DNA from: Nocardia sienata NBRC 100364
Lineage (GTDB): Bacteria > Actinomycetota > Actinomycetes > Mycobacteriales > Mycobacteriaceae
Direction: 5' to 3'
NCBI RefSeq assembly: GCF_001613205.1
Contig: NZ_BDBX01000035.1
Coordinates: 1-64,000 of the forward strand
DNA: 64,000 nt
Shown: one piece after another, positions 50,326-59,664 of the stretch
Numbering within the stretch: the stretch's first letter is position 1
How the letters are laid out: every line of letters starts with the position of its first letter
Notes under the pieces: generated by a model
Told to the model about the DNA's origin: nothing
The model's database searches: none
Seen by the model: only the letters and a program-made list of their open reading frames with translations
Translations under genes and position numbers: made by a program

Positions 50326-51261
50326 TTGCTCCGCAATATCCTTCGGCGTCGAAGCGGGGTGTTCGGCGCCGTGGTGGCGGCCGCACTCGCCGTGACCGCC
50401 ATGTACGCACCGGCCGCGGCGGCGCCGGTTGAAAAAAGCCGCCCCGCAGGAAAATCTCTCGTGGTGCTGGGTGATTCGTTCACCGCGAACTACCCGAAGG
50501 TGTTCTCCGGCACCAAGGAGTGCCTGCACGCGCCCACGTCGTGGCCGACTCGGTTGAGCCAGCGGATGGAGCTCGCGGGCACGCCGGACTTCGTGGATGC
50601 ATCCTGTAGTGGATCCACGATCGCCTCGGGGCAGGGCTGGTGGCTGGTACACGAGGTGGCCGAGGCGGCGAAGCAGCAGGCGTTCGGGCCGGAGACCGAG
50701 GTCATCGCTGTTCAGACCGGGATGAACGACGTCTGGTCCCGCACCAATACGGCGTCGATGATCAGCTCGTTGCAGACCTGCGTATTCAACTTCGTCGACG
50801 GATGCGGGCTGGAGGCGGCCGAACAAGGACGGTTCACCGAATACCGGAACGTCACAGGGCAGCTCTACGCCAACCGCATCCGTGAAGTGATCACCTATAT
50901 GCGCTACTACGCGCCGAACGCACGGATCATGCTGGTCGGGTACCCGGAATTGTTCCCCGCGGCGCAGGGGCACGTCTGCGTGAACGTACTCGGCGCCGGG
51001 CAGGTCGTGCAGCCGAGGGGCCGCGCGGTGACCGAATACCTGGACCGCCTCGATACCGCGCAACGGGAGGCCGCCGAGCTGCTGCACCTCGAGTTCGTCG
51101 ATATTCGCTCGGTGACCGCGGGCCACGGGCTGTGCTCGGCCGAACCGTGGTTGAACGGTTTCTTCGATCCCGAGGCCGACGTGGCCGGAATGCCGTTCCA
51201 TCCCTCGGCGCACGGTGATGCGGTGACCGCGGAGGCGGTGTACGAGCGGATCCGCGGGTGA
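50326..51261 (+). CDS. Exported SGNH/GDSL hydrolase
   Basis: 311 aa, TTG start. Signal peptide GAVVAAALAVTAMYAPAAAA. SGNH blocks: LVVLGDSFTANYP (Ser nucleophile), a Gly-containing DASCSGSTIASGQG, QTGMNDVW (Asn), and C-terminal MPFHPSAHGD (Asp/His). Several cysteines (KECLHAP, TCVFNFVDGCG, HVCVN, GLCSAE) suggest disulfides, fitting an extracytoplasmic esterase or O-acyltransferase/deacylase. It is translationally coupled to the membrane acyltransferase that follows, suggesting that the two cooperate in acylating or editing an envelope glycan. Confidence 0.9.
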   Translation: MLRNILRRRSGVFGAVVAAALAVTAMYAPAAAAPVEKSRPAGKSLVVLGDSFTANYPKVFSGTKECLHAPTSWPTRLSQRMELAGTPDFVDASCSGSTIASGQGWWLVHEVAEAAKQQAFGPETEVIAVQTGMNDVWSRTNTASMISSLQTCVFNFVDGCGLEAAEQGRFTEYRNVTGQLYANRIREVITYMRYYAPNARIMLVGYPELFPAAQGHVCVNVLGAGQVVQPRGRAVTEYLDRLDTAQREAAELLHLEFVDIRSVTAGHGLCSAEPWLNGFFDPEADVAGMPFHPSAHGDAVTAEAVYERIRG

Positions 51262-52508
51262 GCACGGCGCCGGCCCGGGTCGAGGCCGGATCGGAATTCC
51301 TCGATGCGGCGACGGTACGACCGTCGCTGCCCTCGCTGACGGGGGCACGCTGGTGGGCGGCGTTCGCCGTGTTCGTGTTGCACGCCCTGGTGTTTCTGCC
51401 GGTGTATCCGTTCCAGAAGTCGGAGTTGTTCCGGCAGATCCATCAGCTGATGCCGATGCAGCTGGGTGCCGCGGGCGTGACTTTCTTCTTCGTCCTGTCC
51501 GGTTTCATCATCTATTGGTCGTTCCGGCCGGGGAGCTCGGTGCCGCGGTTCTACTGGCGCCGGGTGTTGAAGATCTACCCGACCCACCTGGTCGCGGCCG
51601 CCGCGTTCATCCTGGTGGCAAGCGTCCCCTTGACGCGGCCGGTGGTCTGGGCGCCGAACCTCGCGCTCATCCACACCTGGGTGCCGAAGTGGACGACGGT
51701 CGGCGGCCTCAATGTGCCGTCCTGGTCGCTGGCCGCGGAGATCCTCTTCTATCTGAGCTTTCCGCTCATGCTGCCGCTGGTGCGCCGGATCAAAGGGCAT
51801 CGGGTGCTGTGGGTGCTGGCGGGGACGCTGGTGGCGATCCTGTTGCTGCACACGGCGTATTACCTGTGGGCGCCCGGACCCAAGGGGACCGCGAATACCT
51901 TCGCACCACGGCTGATACCGGGTGAGGCGTCACCGTATTTCGAACTCCATGCCGCGCCCATCTGGTTCGAGCAGTCGGATATCCCGGTGGCCCTGTCGTA
52001 TTGGCTCAGCTACAACTTCCCGCTCTCGCGGCTGCCCGAATTCTTCCTCGGGGTGCTCGCGGCACGACTGGTGCTGGAGGGACGCTGGCACCACACCCGG
52101 CTTGCGCCGCCGGCGATCGCGCTGATGGTCGCCTACGCGGCGACCTGGGCGGTGCCGCCGAACTACAAGATGTCAGCGCTGCTGCTCGCGCCGATGACGG
52201 CCCTGGTGGCCACGCTGGCCGCGCGCGATCTGGCGGGAATGCGGGGGTTCACCGCCTCGCCGCGAATGGTCTGGCTGGGCAATATCTCCTTCGCCTTCTA
52301 TCTGATCCAGTTCCCGGTGATGGCGTTGATCACCCGGTTGTTCATCGGCGGAAAGCAGTTCGGGCCGCTGGGCTGGCTGGGGTTCGCCGGACTGAGCCTG
52401 GTCGTGTCCATGGTCGCCGCGGCGGCCATCTATCACTGGCTCGACGACCCCTTGATGCGCCGATTCGCCGGTCGCCCCACCGCGGCGCGGGAGAAAGCGG
52501 CCGGGTGA
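51258..52508 (+). CDS. Membrane acyltransferase (acyltransferase 3 family)
   Basis: 416 aa, GTG start overlapping the SGNH stop (GTGA). About ten hydrophobic spans; the family signature FFFVLSGFIIYWSF is followed by RRVLKIYPTHLVAA, and NVPSWSLAAEILFYLSFPL carries the conserved SWSLxxE motif. Family 3 enzymes move acyl groups across the membrane onto sugars (O-antigen, peptidoglycan, macrolides). In several bacteria an SGNH domain is fused at the C-terminus; here it is a separate upstream gene. Confidence 0.92.
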   Translation: MSTAPARVEAGSEFLDAATVRPSLPSLTGARWWAAFAVFVLHALVFLPVYPFQKSELFRQIHQLMPMQLGAAGVTFFFVLSGFIIYWSFRPGSSVPRFYWRRVLKIYPTHLVAAAAFILVASVPLTRPVVWAPNLALIHTWVPKWTTVGGLNVPSWSLAAEILFYLSFPLMLPLVRRIKGHRVLWVLAGTLVAILLLHTAYYLWAPGPKGTANTFAPRLIPGEASPYFELHAAPIWFEQSDIPVALSYWLSYNFPLSRLPEFFLGVLAARLVLEGRWHHTRLAPPAIALMVAYAATWAVPPNYKMSALLLAPMTALVATLAARDLAGMRGFTASPRMVWLGNISFAFYLIQFPVMALITRLFIGGKQFGPLGWLGFAGLSLVVSMVAAAAIYHWLDDPLMRRFAGRPTAAREKAAG

Positions 52509-52627
52509 GGATGGCGCTGTCCCGGCGGAGGGCTTGCTCGGTCGGTCGTGGTGGACGCACTGACCGAATGTCCCGGCTCAGGTGCGAGCACCGATGAGTT
52601 CCGCGCGCGACACAGGTCTACACGGTT

Positions 52628-53179
52628 ATGAGGAGACTGATCTATGGGTTCAGCGTGTCTGTGGACGGCTACATCAACGACCGCGCAGGCAGCATCGACT
52701 GGACCCACCCGGACGAGGAGCTGCACCAGTTCCACAACGACCGGTACCGCGAGGTCGAGGTCTCGCTGCACGGCCGTCGCCTCTATGAGCTGATGGCCGA
52801 GTACTGGCCGCACGTGCCCGAGGACGCGCCGCCCATCGAGCGCGACTTCGCCGCACTCTGGACGGAGAAGCCGAAGGTAGTCTTCTCCCGGACACTCACC
52901 GAGGTCCACTGGAACAGCACTCTGGTCAGCGAGAACGCGGTCGAGGAGGTTCGCACGCTCAAGGCCGGTGGCGACGGCATCATGGAGGTCGGTGGCGCGA
53001 GCCTCGCGGCCTCGCTGATGCCGCACGGGCTCATCGACGAATTCCAGCTGTTCCTCTTGCCTGTGGCGCTCGGCGGCGGCACACCGATGTTTCCCCCACT
53101 GGCCCAGCGCCTCCGGCTCCGACTGGCCGAGACGAAGCACTTCGACACCGCGGTGATGCTGCGCTACCTCGCCGATTGA
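52628..53179 (+). CDS. Dihydrofolate reductase-family (RibD C-terminal-like) protein
   Basis: 183 aa. LIYGFSVSVDGYINDRAGSIDW, VSLHGRRLYELMAEYW, KVVFSRTLTEVHWNSTLVS, IMEVGGASLAASLMPHGLIDEFQLFLLPVALGGGTPMF: all blocks of the RibD_C/DHFR-like family. NADPH-dependent reductase of unknown substrate. Monocistronic. Compared with the member at 33882-34487 it belongs to a different subfamily. Confidence 0.9.
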   Translation: MRRLIYGFSVSVDGYINDRAGSIDWTHPDEELHQFHNDRYREVEVSLHGRRLYELMAEYWPHVPEDAPPIERDFAALWTEKPKVVFSRTLTEVHWNSTLVSENAVEEVRTLKAGGDGIMEVGGASLAASLMPHGLIDEFQLFLLPVALGGGTPMFPPLAQRLRLRLAETKHFDTAVMLRYLAD

Positions 53180-53241
53180 GGACCGCTCGGCGCAGGCTCT
53201 CCCGTCCGGGCATGTCCCGACTACGCGGCGGGCTTATGCGA

Positions 53242-53742
53242 TCACGCGTCGGCGAGCTCGTCGCGCCAGACCGGGCTGTCGACATAGTGGTTGTCGTAGC
53301 GTTGCGAGCTCGCACGGATCTCCTCGACGCTCGCCTCGCCGCGGTGAACCCGCTCGAGCAGCCGGTAGTAGTCGAACCGGTGCAGCCCCGGAGTGAACAC
53401 CACGAGCAGCTCTGCCTCGGCACCGGCGGCCGGGGCGAACGCGTGGGGAACCGTGGGCGGCACGGTCAGGAAATCACCCCGCTCGAGCCGCACGATCCGC
53501 TCGCCCAGCAGAATCCGCACGGAACCGTCGAGCACCAAAAACATCTCGGTCGCGGCGGTGTGGAAATGCGCCGGCGCACCGGGGGAACCCTTGCGCAGGG
53601 TCGCCTTGTTGGCGGTCAGCGCGCCCCCGGTCTGTCCGGCGTCGGCGAGCAGGGTGATCAGGCTCAGCGCACCATCCTGAAGGGTCTCGGCCTCCTCGGC
53701 ACGAACGAGGACGGGGGCGGCGGTCTGCGCGGAAGCGGTCAT
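53242..53742 (-). CDS. Cupin-domain protein
   Basis: 166 aa. Cupin motif 1 GSPGAPAHFHTAATEMFLVLDGSVRILLG and motif 2 FLTVPPTVPHAFAPAAG give the His/Glu metal site. The C-terminal 45 residues (DYYRLLERVHRGEASVEEI) are helical. Probably a small metal-dependent enzyme or sensor. The start at MTASAQ is preferred over longer frames because upstream residues are Arg/Cys-rich and non-coding-like. It is downstream of nothing obvious; the neighbouring MFS gene is 267 bp upstream on the same strand. Confidence 0.87.
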   Translation of the reverse strand: MTASAQTAAPVLVRAEEAETLQDGALSLITLLADAGQTGGALTANKATLRKGSPGAPAHFHTAATEMFLVLDGSVRILLGERIVRLERGDFLTVPPTVPHAFAPAAGAEAELLVVFTPGLHRFDYYRLLERVHRGEASVEEIRASSQRYDNHYVDSPVWRDELADA

Positions 53743-54008
53743 CGGAACTCCGTTGTCTCGGCGGGTGCGGCACCCGTTTTCATCTGCTGCAGAGTCGACG
53801 GAGCAGCCCCGCCGACTGTGACATCCCACCGCACTTGCTCCAGCACAGTTCACACTGTGAGCCGGGTGGTGCCGCCGCTGCGCGCGACACAGGCACACAG
53901 GGCCATATCGAAACTCTGCGCTCCCCACCCGGGCTGTTCGTGCGGTACACCCGACTCAGGGTTGCGCATCCTCGGGCCGGCAGCTCACGGTCCGCCGGGC
54001 CGACGGGT

Positions 54009-55223
54009 TCAGGTCGCAACCCCGGTTCTCCCGGATCGGGCAACCACGGCTCCGCCGGGCACCGCGGCCAGGGCGGCCGCGGCCGCCATACCCGCCGAAA
54101 CCCAGAGCAGCACGTGCAATCCGGCGCCGTCGATGATCACTCCGCCGAGGAAGGATCCCAGCGCGATACTGCCGGTGAAGGCCCCGACGAAGAGACCGGT
54201 GGCGGCTTCGCGCCGTTCGGGCACGGCCTGGACTGCCCAGATCTGGCTGCAGACCGAGACACCCCCGTAGGAGAACCCCCACAGCACCAGTACCACGGCG
54301 GCCCCGATCGGGGTCGTGCCCACGAGTGGCAGTGCCGGCAGCGCAGCGGCGATACCGGCCGCCAGGACGAGCACTGTCGATCGGACGCGACGCGTGGCAG
54401 CGGCACCCGCGGCGAAGTTCGCGGCGATCCCGCAGAGCCCGTAGAACAGGAGCAGCAGCGAGATACCGGCACCGTAGACGCCTGACAATTCCTCCAGCGC
54501 GGGCCGCACGTAGGTGTAGGCGGCGAAATGTGCGGTGACCAGAAGGGTCACCACGATCAGCCCGCGGCGCACCGCCGGAATCGCCAACAGCGAACCGGTT
54601 TCGCCGCCTGATCCGGCGTCCTGCTGCGGTGGCAGTGCCGGCAAGAGCGCGGCGAGCCCCACGGCGAGCACGAGAGCGGCCAGCGCGAGTGAGCCGAAGG
54701 CGCTGCGCCACCCTGCGATATCGCCGAGGAAGGTACCGAACGGAACCCCCAGAACGGACGCTACCGCTACGCCGCTGACGACCGTCGACACCGCCGGCCC
54801 CGCGCGAGAGGGATCGACCAGCCGAGTTGCGAGCGCCGCCGCGAGTGCCCACACCACCGCCATGGCGAATCCGACGACCACGCGGCCGAGCGCGAGCACG
54901 GCGAATCCCTGAGCGATCGCGGTGATCAGATTTCCGGCGGCGAGCACGAGCGCGGCCGCCATGAGGACATGGCGCCGATCCGCGCCGCCGATCATCCGAT
55001 AGACGAAAGGCGCGGCCAGCGCGGCCACGATCCCGGTGACGGCCAGACTGAACCCGGCTGTTCCCGGCGTGACGCCCAACCCTTCGGACATCGGCGTCAG
55101 CACGCCGACCGGAAGCATCTCCGAGGTGACGACGAGAAATGTGGACAGGGCGAGGACGGCGATCGAGGGCCAACGGCCACTCGATTCGGTGGCGGGTGCT
55201 CGCGATTCACGCACAGTGGACAT
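54009..55223 (-). CDS. MFS exporter (DHA1/12-TM type)
   Basis: 404 aa, about 12 hydrophobic spans. SEMLPVGVLTPMSEGLGVTPGTAGFSLAVTG in helices 1-2, ALGRVVVGFAMAVVWALAAALATRLVD in helix 4 and GVPFGTFLGDIAGWRSAFG in helix 5 are typical of the arabinose-efflux/chloramphenicol-resistance branch. The start ATG at 55223 is used rather than four codons upstream. Divergent from a LysR gene, which probably controls it. The exported compound is unknown. Confidence 0.92.
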   Translation of the reverse strand: MSTVRESRAPATESSGRWPSIAVLALSTFLVVTSEMLPVGVLTPMSEGLGVTPGTAGFSLAVTGIVAALAAPFVYRMIGGADRRHVLMAAALVLAAGNLITAIAQGFAVLALGRVVVGFAMAVVWALAAALATRLVDPSRAGPAVSTVVSGVAVASVLGVPFGTFLGDIAGWRSAFGSLALAALVLAVGLAALLPALPPQQDAGSGGETGSLLAIPAVRRGLIVVTLLVTAHFAAYTYVRPALEELSGVYGAGISLLLLFYGLCGIAANFAAGAAATRRVRSTVLVLAAGIAAALPALPLVGTTPIGAAVVLVLWGFSYGGVSVCSQIWAVQAVPERREAATGLFVGAFTGSIALGSFLGGVIIDGAGLHVLLWVSAGMAAAAALAAVPGGAVVARSGRTGVAT

Positions 55224-55319
55224 GAATCCAGTCAAGGATGCCCGCTGGGGCGGAACAACAGCGATCAGCTCATTGTTCGATCAGCTGAACTCATCGATCG
55301 CCGCGACGGAGGGAGCGGG

Positions 55320-56300
55320 ATGCCGGACCTTCCCGTCCGTGAGCTGGAATGTCTGCTGGTACTGGCCGAGGAGCTGCATTTCGGCCGGACAGCACAGCGG
55401 CTACGGGTATCGCAGAGCCGAGTCAGCCAGCTCGTCGCCACCCTGGAACGCAAGATCGGGACGCAGCTGGTAGAACGCACCAGCCGCCGGGTGACGCTCA
55501 CCGATCGCGGCGCGGATTTCGTAGAACGGTTGCGCCCCACCTACACCCAGCTGGTCGAGCTGGTCGACAGCACGCGGCGGGATGCCGGGCGGGCCGCGCC
55601 CATCCGAATCGGTTTCCAGGGCCTCGCCTACGAGACGATCACCTGGACACTGGCCCGATTCACCCAGGAGAACCCGGACGTGGCGCTGTCGCTGCGGGAG
55701 CTACCGCTGGGTGACCCGTTCGGTGCGCTGCTGGCCGGTGATATCGATGCCGCCGTCGCGTTGCTCCCGGTTCGGGAGCCGGGGCTCTCGGTCGGGTTCG
55801 CGTTCCCACCTGCGCCCCGGATGCTGGCCGTGAGCCACGGGCATCCGCTGGCAGGGATGGAGCGTATCGATGCCGAAGCGCTGGCGGACGTGGACCTCGT
55901 CTCGGTGGACGGGCCGGCGCCCCGGTATTGGCGGGATGTGCACTTTCCGCGCTTCACACCGCTCGGGAAACAGATAGCCGGTACGGTCCGTGCGACCACC
56001 CTCCAGGAAGGGATGACTCTGGCCGCGACCGGTCGGTACGCGATGTTGACCTGTCGTCCGGTGGCCGAGCGCAACCAACGCGCCGACCTGCGCTACGTGC
56101 GCGTCACCGGATTCGACGAGGAGTCGAGGATGGCGCTGATCTGGCATTCCGCGCAGCGCCCCGCGCAATTGACAAAGCTTGCGGCATTACTGGGCGCGCT
56201 CCCCCCTCTCGCGGAATCGTCAGGGCAGCGCACTCTACGACAGGCCGAGCGGGACGCTTCCGCTGTTCCGCACATCGATACCCCCGCCGCTCGGCTCTGA
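55320..56300 (+). CDS. LysR-family transcriptional regulator
   Basis: 326 aa. The N-terminal winged helix-turn-helix (LPVRELECLLVLAEELHFGRTAQRLRVSQSRVSQLVATLERKIGTQLVERTSRRVTLT) is complete and is followed by the two-lobed effector domain (IRIGFQGLAYETITWTLARF, GDIDAAVALLPVREPGL, RPVAERNQRADLRYV). A 35-residue C-terminal tail is disordered. The intergenic region with the MFS gene (55224-55319) is the likely operator region. Confidence 0.93.
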   Translation: MPDLPVRELECLLVLAEELHFGRTAQRLRVSQSRVSQLVATLERKIGTQLVERTSRRVTLTDRGADFVERLRPTYTQLVELVDSTRRDAGRAAPIRIGFQGLAYETITWTLARFTQENPDVALSLRELPLGDPFGALLAGDIDAAVALLPVREPGLSVGFAFPPAPRMLAVSHGHPLAGMERIDAEALADVDLVSVDGPAPRYWRDVHFPRFTPLGKQIAGTVRATTLQEGMTLAATGRYAMLTCRPVAERNQRADLRYVRVTGFDEESRMALIWHSAQRPAQLTKLAALLGALPPLAESSGQRTLRQAERDASAVPHIDTPAARL

Positions 56301-56343
56301 CCGACCGGGGACGACGCGCAGTATTTTCATGGTGCGGGTGCGG

Positions 56344-56877
56344 TCAGGGGACGAGGACTTCGGACGTGGCCGGAATGCCCGGACGGTCGGTGCGCACGGT
56401 GAGCGCGACCCGCCCCCGGCCCGAGTCCACGTGCAGGTAGAACGGCCGGGAGCTCGTATGGCCGGCGGGGATGAAGTGGCTCACCGAGCCGCTCCGGCCG
56501 GTGTCGAGATTCCGCCAGTCGACGATCGCCGTGACATCGCAGGCCAGCAGGGTCGGCGCGTAATTGCCCAGTGGGGAGAAGCCCTGCGTTATCCGCAGTT
56601 CTATGGAGTGCGCTGTCCCCGGGAAGGCGTGGTACTGGGACAGGGGGCCGTCGTAGGCGACTCCGGCGGCACTCAGCATGCCGACGCACACACCATTGCC
56701 CACCGTCCATGCCGGGGCCGTGCGGACCTCGGTCGTGGCGCATGTCCGGGGTCCGACATTCGACACCCCGAGCTGGCACGGATCGGCGGCGCCGGCGATG
56801 CCCGGCGCTGTCACGGCCATCGCCGCACCGACGATTCCGGTAGCTGCTGTCGTGGCCAATTTGCGTGCGATCGTCAT
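56344..56877 (-). CDS. Secreted hypothetical protein
   Basis: 177 aa from MTIARKL. Signal peptide TTAATGIVGAAMAVTAPGIAGAA with an AGA-A cleavage site. The mature protein has four cysteines (PCQLGVSNVG, RTCATTEVR, GVCVG, LACDV), probably two disulfides, and a beta-rich C-terminus (SHFIPAGHTSSRPFYLHVDSGRGRVALTVRTDRPG), suggesting an immunoglobulin-like exported domain. No family recognised; similar exported proteins are typical of Nocardia. Confidence 0.8.
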   Translation of the reverse strand: MTIARKLATTAATGIVGAAMAVTAPGIAGAADPCQLGVSNVGPRTCATTEVRTAPAWTVGNGVCVGMLSAAGVAYDGPLSQYHAFPGTAHSIELRITQGFSPLGNYAPTLLACDVTAIVDWRNLDTGRSGSVSHFIPAGHTSSRPFYLHVDSGRGRVALTVRTDRPGIPATSEVLVP

Positions 56878-57089
56878 GCGTACATGATCGTGCAGCGCCA
56901 CGTACCCATTACATTCCGCGCCGTCCCGGGCGTAGCGCCGATCCCCGGTCTCGTGGAAGTCACCAGCGCGGTGCTGTCCGCGAGCGACCGGGAGACAGGA
57001 ATCGAACCTGCTGTTCCCGCTGGTGACGCCGTAGAATTACGGTATCGAACCGCGCACCCGGACCGGCCACTCGGAAGGCAGGTGCACCA

Positions 57090-57530
57090 ATGACGCATCA
57101 CAATGATCCCCTCGCCGCCGGCATGCATACCGCCCACACCTGGCTGCGGACCGTCGCCGACGCTCTGGGTACCGAAGATCTCGCGTTCGCGCTGCGTGCG
57201 CTGCGCGCATGGATGCACACCGTCCGGGACCGGATAGGTGTGCCCAATTCCGCCCATCTCACCGCCCAACTACCCGATTTCCTGCGCGGGATCTGGTACG
57301 AGGGGTGGGTCCCGAGCCGGACACCGGGCCACCACGGCGTCGCGGAGTTCGTCGACGAGTTCGCGGAGCGCGCCGGGATCCCGGCGGGTGATGTCGCGTT
57401 CACCGCCGGCTGTGTCACCTCCGCACTGGACCGGATGATGTCGCCCGGCCAGCTGGATCACGTCTTCGCCGTATTCCCGGATCGCCTCGGCATCGTGCTG
57501 CGCGGCGAGAGGCCGATGGCCGAGGCCTGA
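57090..57530 (+). CDS. DUF2267 protein
   Basis: 146 aa. Helical domain with the DUF2267 pattern: HTAHTWLRTVADALGTEDLAFALRALRAWMHTVRDRIG, SAHLTAQLPDFLRGIWYEGWVP, then a second half-domain (FVDEFAERAG, LDHVFAVFPDRLGIVLRG). Function unknown; such proteins are often induced in envelope or redox stress. It is followed by the DUF5996 gene after 52 bp on the same strand. Confidence 0.88.
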   Translation: MTHHNDPLAAGMHTAHTWLRTVADALGTEDLAFALRALRAWMHTVRDRIGVPNSAHLTAQLPDFLRGIWYEGWVPSRTPGHHGVAEFVDEFAERAGIPAGDVAFTAGCVTSALDRMMSPGQLDHVFAVFPDRLGIVLRGERPMAEA

Positions 57531-57582
57531 CGCGTCGCCGCCTGCCCCGAACCCCCGGGTTCAGCGAGCCGAAGGGACGGAT

Positions 57583-58533
57583 ATGCGCACCACTTCGAAC
57601 GAAGTCTGGCCGGCCCTGCGGGTGGACGACTGGGCCGATACCCGCGACACATTGCATATGTGGATGCAGATCGTCGGCAAACTCCGCCTGGCCCGCGCCC
57701 CGATGGTCAATCACTGGTGGCAGGTGACCCTTTATGTCTCCGCACGCGGTCTGACCACCTCGGCGATCCCCTACGACCGGGGGACCTTCGATATCGAATT
57801 CGATTTCATCGACCACCAGCTGGTGATCCGATCGTGCACCGGCGCGCGGCACCGGATCAATCTGGAGCCCCAGACCGTGGCCGCGTTCTACGAAGAAGTG
57901 ATGGCCGCGCTGCACGCTCTGGGCATCGACATCACGATCCTGGCCAGACCGGTCGAGGTGGAATGCGCGATTCCGTTCGCCGAGGACACCACGCATGCCG
58001 CCTACGACCGGGACCACGCCAATACGTTCTGGCGCCAGCTGGTGGCCGCCGATCGGGTCCTGAACCGGTTCCGCGGGGAGTTCGTCGGCAAGGCCAGCCC
58101 CGTGCACTTCTTCTGGGGTGCGATGGACCTGGCCTATACCCGCTTCTCCGGGCGCACCGCCCCACCCCATCCGGGTGGCGCCCCGAACTGCGCCGACTGG
58201 GTCATGGTCGAAGGCTACTCACACGAACTGGCCAGTACCGGCTTCTGGCCCGGCGGCTCGGCCGAGGGCAGTTTCTACGCCTACGCCTATCCCGAGCCCG
58301 ACGGATACGCGCAGACACCGATCCGGCCGCAGGCCGGCTACTACGACGCCTCCCTCCACGAGTTCCTGCTTCCCTACGAGGCCGTGCGCACCGCCGACGA
58401 CCCCGAGTCCACCGTGCTGGAGTTCCTCCGATCCACCTACGATGCCGCCGCCGACACCGCCGGCTGGGACCGGGAGATCGCTCCGCTGCGCGGCGCCCCG
58501 GCCACCACCACTACACCGACTCGGACACCTTGA
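57583..58533 (+). CDS. DUF5996 protein
   Basis: 316 aa. WPALRVDDWADTRDTLHMWMQIVGKLRLARAPMVNHWWQVTLYVSARGLTTSAIPY at the N-terminus, FDIEFDFIDHQLVI, FWRQLVAADRVLNRFRGEFVGKASPVHFFWGAMDLAYTRFSGR, and a conserved HxxxS-rich C-terminal part (GYSHELASTGFWPGG, GSFYAYAYPEP). A soluble, widespread actinobacterial family of unknown function. The last 15 residues are a Thr/Pro tail. Confidence 0.88.
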   Translation: MRTTSNEVWPALRVDDWADTRDTLHMWMQIVGKLRLARAPMVNHWWQVTLYVSARGLTTSAIPYDRGTFDIEFDFIDHQLVIRSCTGARHRINLEPQTVAAFYEEVMAALHALGIDITILARPVEVECAIPFAEDTTHAAYDRDHANTFWRQLVAADRVLNRFRGEFVGKASPVHFFWGAMDLAYTRFSGRTAPPHPGGAPNCADWVMVEGYSHELASTGFWPGGSAEGSFYAYAYPEPDGYAQTPIRPQAGYYDASLHEFLLPYEAVRTADDPESTVLEFLRSTYDAAADTAGWDREIAPLRGAPATTTTPTRTP

Positions 58534-58660
58534 TCGGGGGACGGTCCCGGGATATCGAGCGCGCACTCGGCAAGGCTTTCCCTTTCGGGTGGCACTTCCC
58601 TCCCGTTGCGGCCGTCGCCGCCGAGAGGTCGTGGGGCTCAGGGGCATGCCGGTCGGCGGT

Positions 58661-59311
58661 TCACCGCATCTCCCCGCTCCGACACCAATCCACGATCGAC
58701 CGTGCCGCCTCGCGGGCCTCGGTGTCGGCGACCAGAACGAGGTACGAGGTGCCGAGATCGTGCAGGCCGTTGATCGCGCATTCGTAGCCGATGCGGTGTG
58801 CCACCTCGCGAACCCACCGGATCGCGCGTGTTCGCTCGGCCCGGGTCGTCCGCCCGGCATCACACACGATGAGCAGGCGGCGGGCGGCGAGGGCGGTCGC
58901 GGTCGCGGTCGTCGTCTCGCACAACTGGTTCTCGCAGGACCGAGCCTTGGTCGCGCGCAGAAGCAGCCGGAGGCGTGCTCGACCGCCGCCGCACTCGCCG
59001 AACAGGGAATTCACCGTCGGCCGATCGATGACGACGACAATCGCTTCGGAGCCGCCCCCGATCCCGGCGGTGATCGGTTGCGCGAGGACCGGGGCCCTAC
59101 CGCACGGCCACGACCGCGCGGTAGGCGGGCCGACGCGACCCGCCGGGACCCCACAGCGGTGGAACTCCGCGAAGATCGCGTCGAGAAGGCGGGTCGGCGG
59201 GCCGGCGACAACCGCCGCCCCGCCGGCTTCCCGATCCGTGGACGGCAGCAACGTGCTGCGCCGAGGCCGCGCATACGTCCTGCCCCTAGGGTTCTTTCTC
59301 GTGGCGATCAC
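58661..59311 (-). CDS. Hypothetical protein, start uncertain
   Basis: Up to 216 aa. The C-terminal 80 residues are clearly protein-like (RLLIVCDAGRTTRAERTRAIRWVREVAHRIGYECAINGLHDLGTSYLVLVADTEAREAARSIVDWCR) and suggest a small alpha/beta domain. The N-terminal part is weaker; GTG 59311 overlaps the upstream small gene and a TTG at 59251 is another candidate. On the same strand downstream of the 52-aa gene, probably in one transcript. No family recognised. Confidence 0.6.
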   Translation of the reverse strand: MIATRKNPRGRTYARPRRSTLLPSTDREAGGAAVVAGPPTRLLDAIFAEFHRCGVPAGRVGPPTARSWPCGRAPVLAQPITAGIGGGSEAIVVVIDRPTVNSLFGECGGGRARLRLLLRATKARSCENQLCETTTATATALAARRLLIVCDAGRTTRAERTRAIRWVREVAHRIGYECAINGLHDLGTSYLVLVADTEAREAARSIVDWCRSGEMR

Positions 59312-59444
59312 GGCTGTCGTACCTGTCTGTGTGTGCGAAGGGTGTGCGGGCGTCGAACATCGCCTCGATCCGGGACTTGATCTCGGCGGTGCTGAATCGC
59401 GACTCACGGTCGTTTTTTCGGTCCGCGATTCCCGGGGCAGTCAT
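59286..59444 (-). CDS. Small protein (52 aa) with strong ribosome binding site
   Basis: ATG preceded by GAGGAGTAACC, an optimal ribosome binding site, with AT-rich promoter-like DNA (TTTTTATATTC) and a CACGGC/GCCGTG dyad at 59470-59486 upstream. The product begins MTAPGIADRKNDRESRFSTA and continues with an amphipathic helix (EIKSRIEAMFDARTPF) and a charged tail. Good codon bias. No family recognised; easily missed because of its size. Confidence 0.65.
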   Translation of the reverse strand: MTAPGIADRKNDRESRFSTAEIKSRIEAMFDARTPFAHTDRYDSRDRHEKEP

Positions 59445-59664
59445 GGTTACTCCTCGAATATAAAAATTGCACGGCTCATCGCCGTGAACTGGGATGCATC
59501 GGTTCGGTGCGAAAATATCGCAAGAGAATCCGTAAATAAGCGATAACGGAGGAATTTTCCTTCTCGCCTCACTATTCCCGGCGGCAGACGGCCCTCCGGG
59601 ACTTCACTCGAATCCTACCCGCCACGAGGGCGGGCAACCGCCAGGCGAGAGGTCGAGAACCGAC

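Noticed and set aside
41540..52610. Short repeated string around GAGCTCATCGGYGC near 41560, 49600 and 52600 as a mobile-element end
   Set aside because: Only about 15-24 bases match and the flanks differ; too short to support an insertion sequence or attachment site, though it could be a further gene-end relic.
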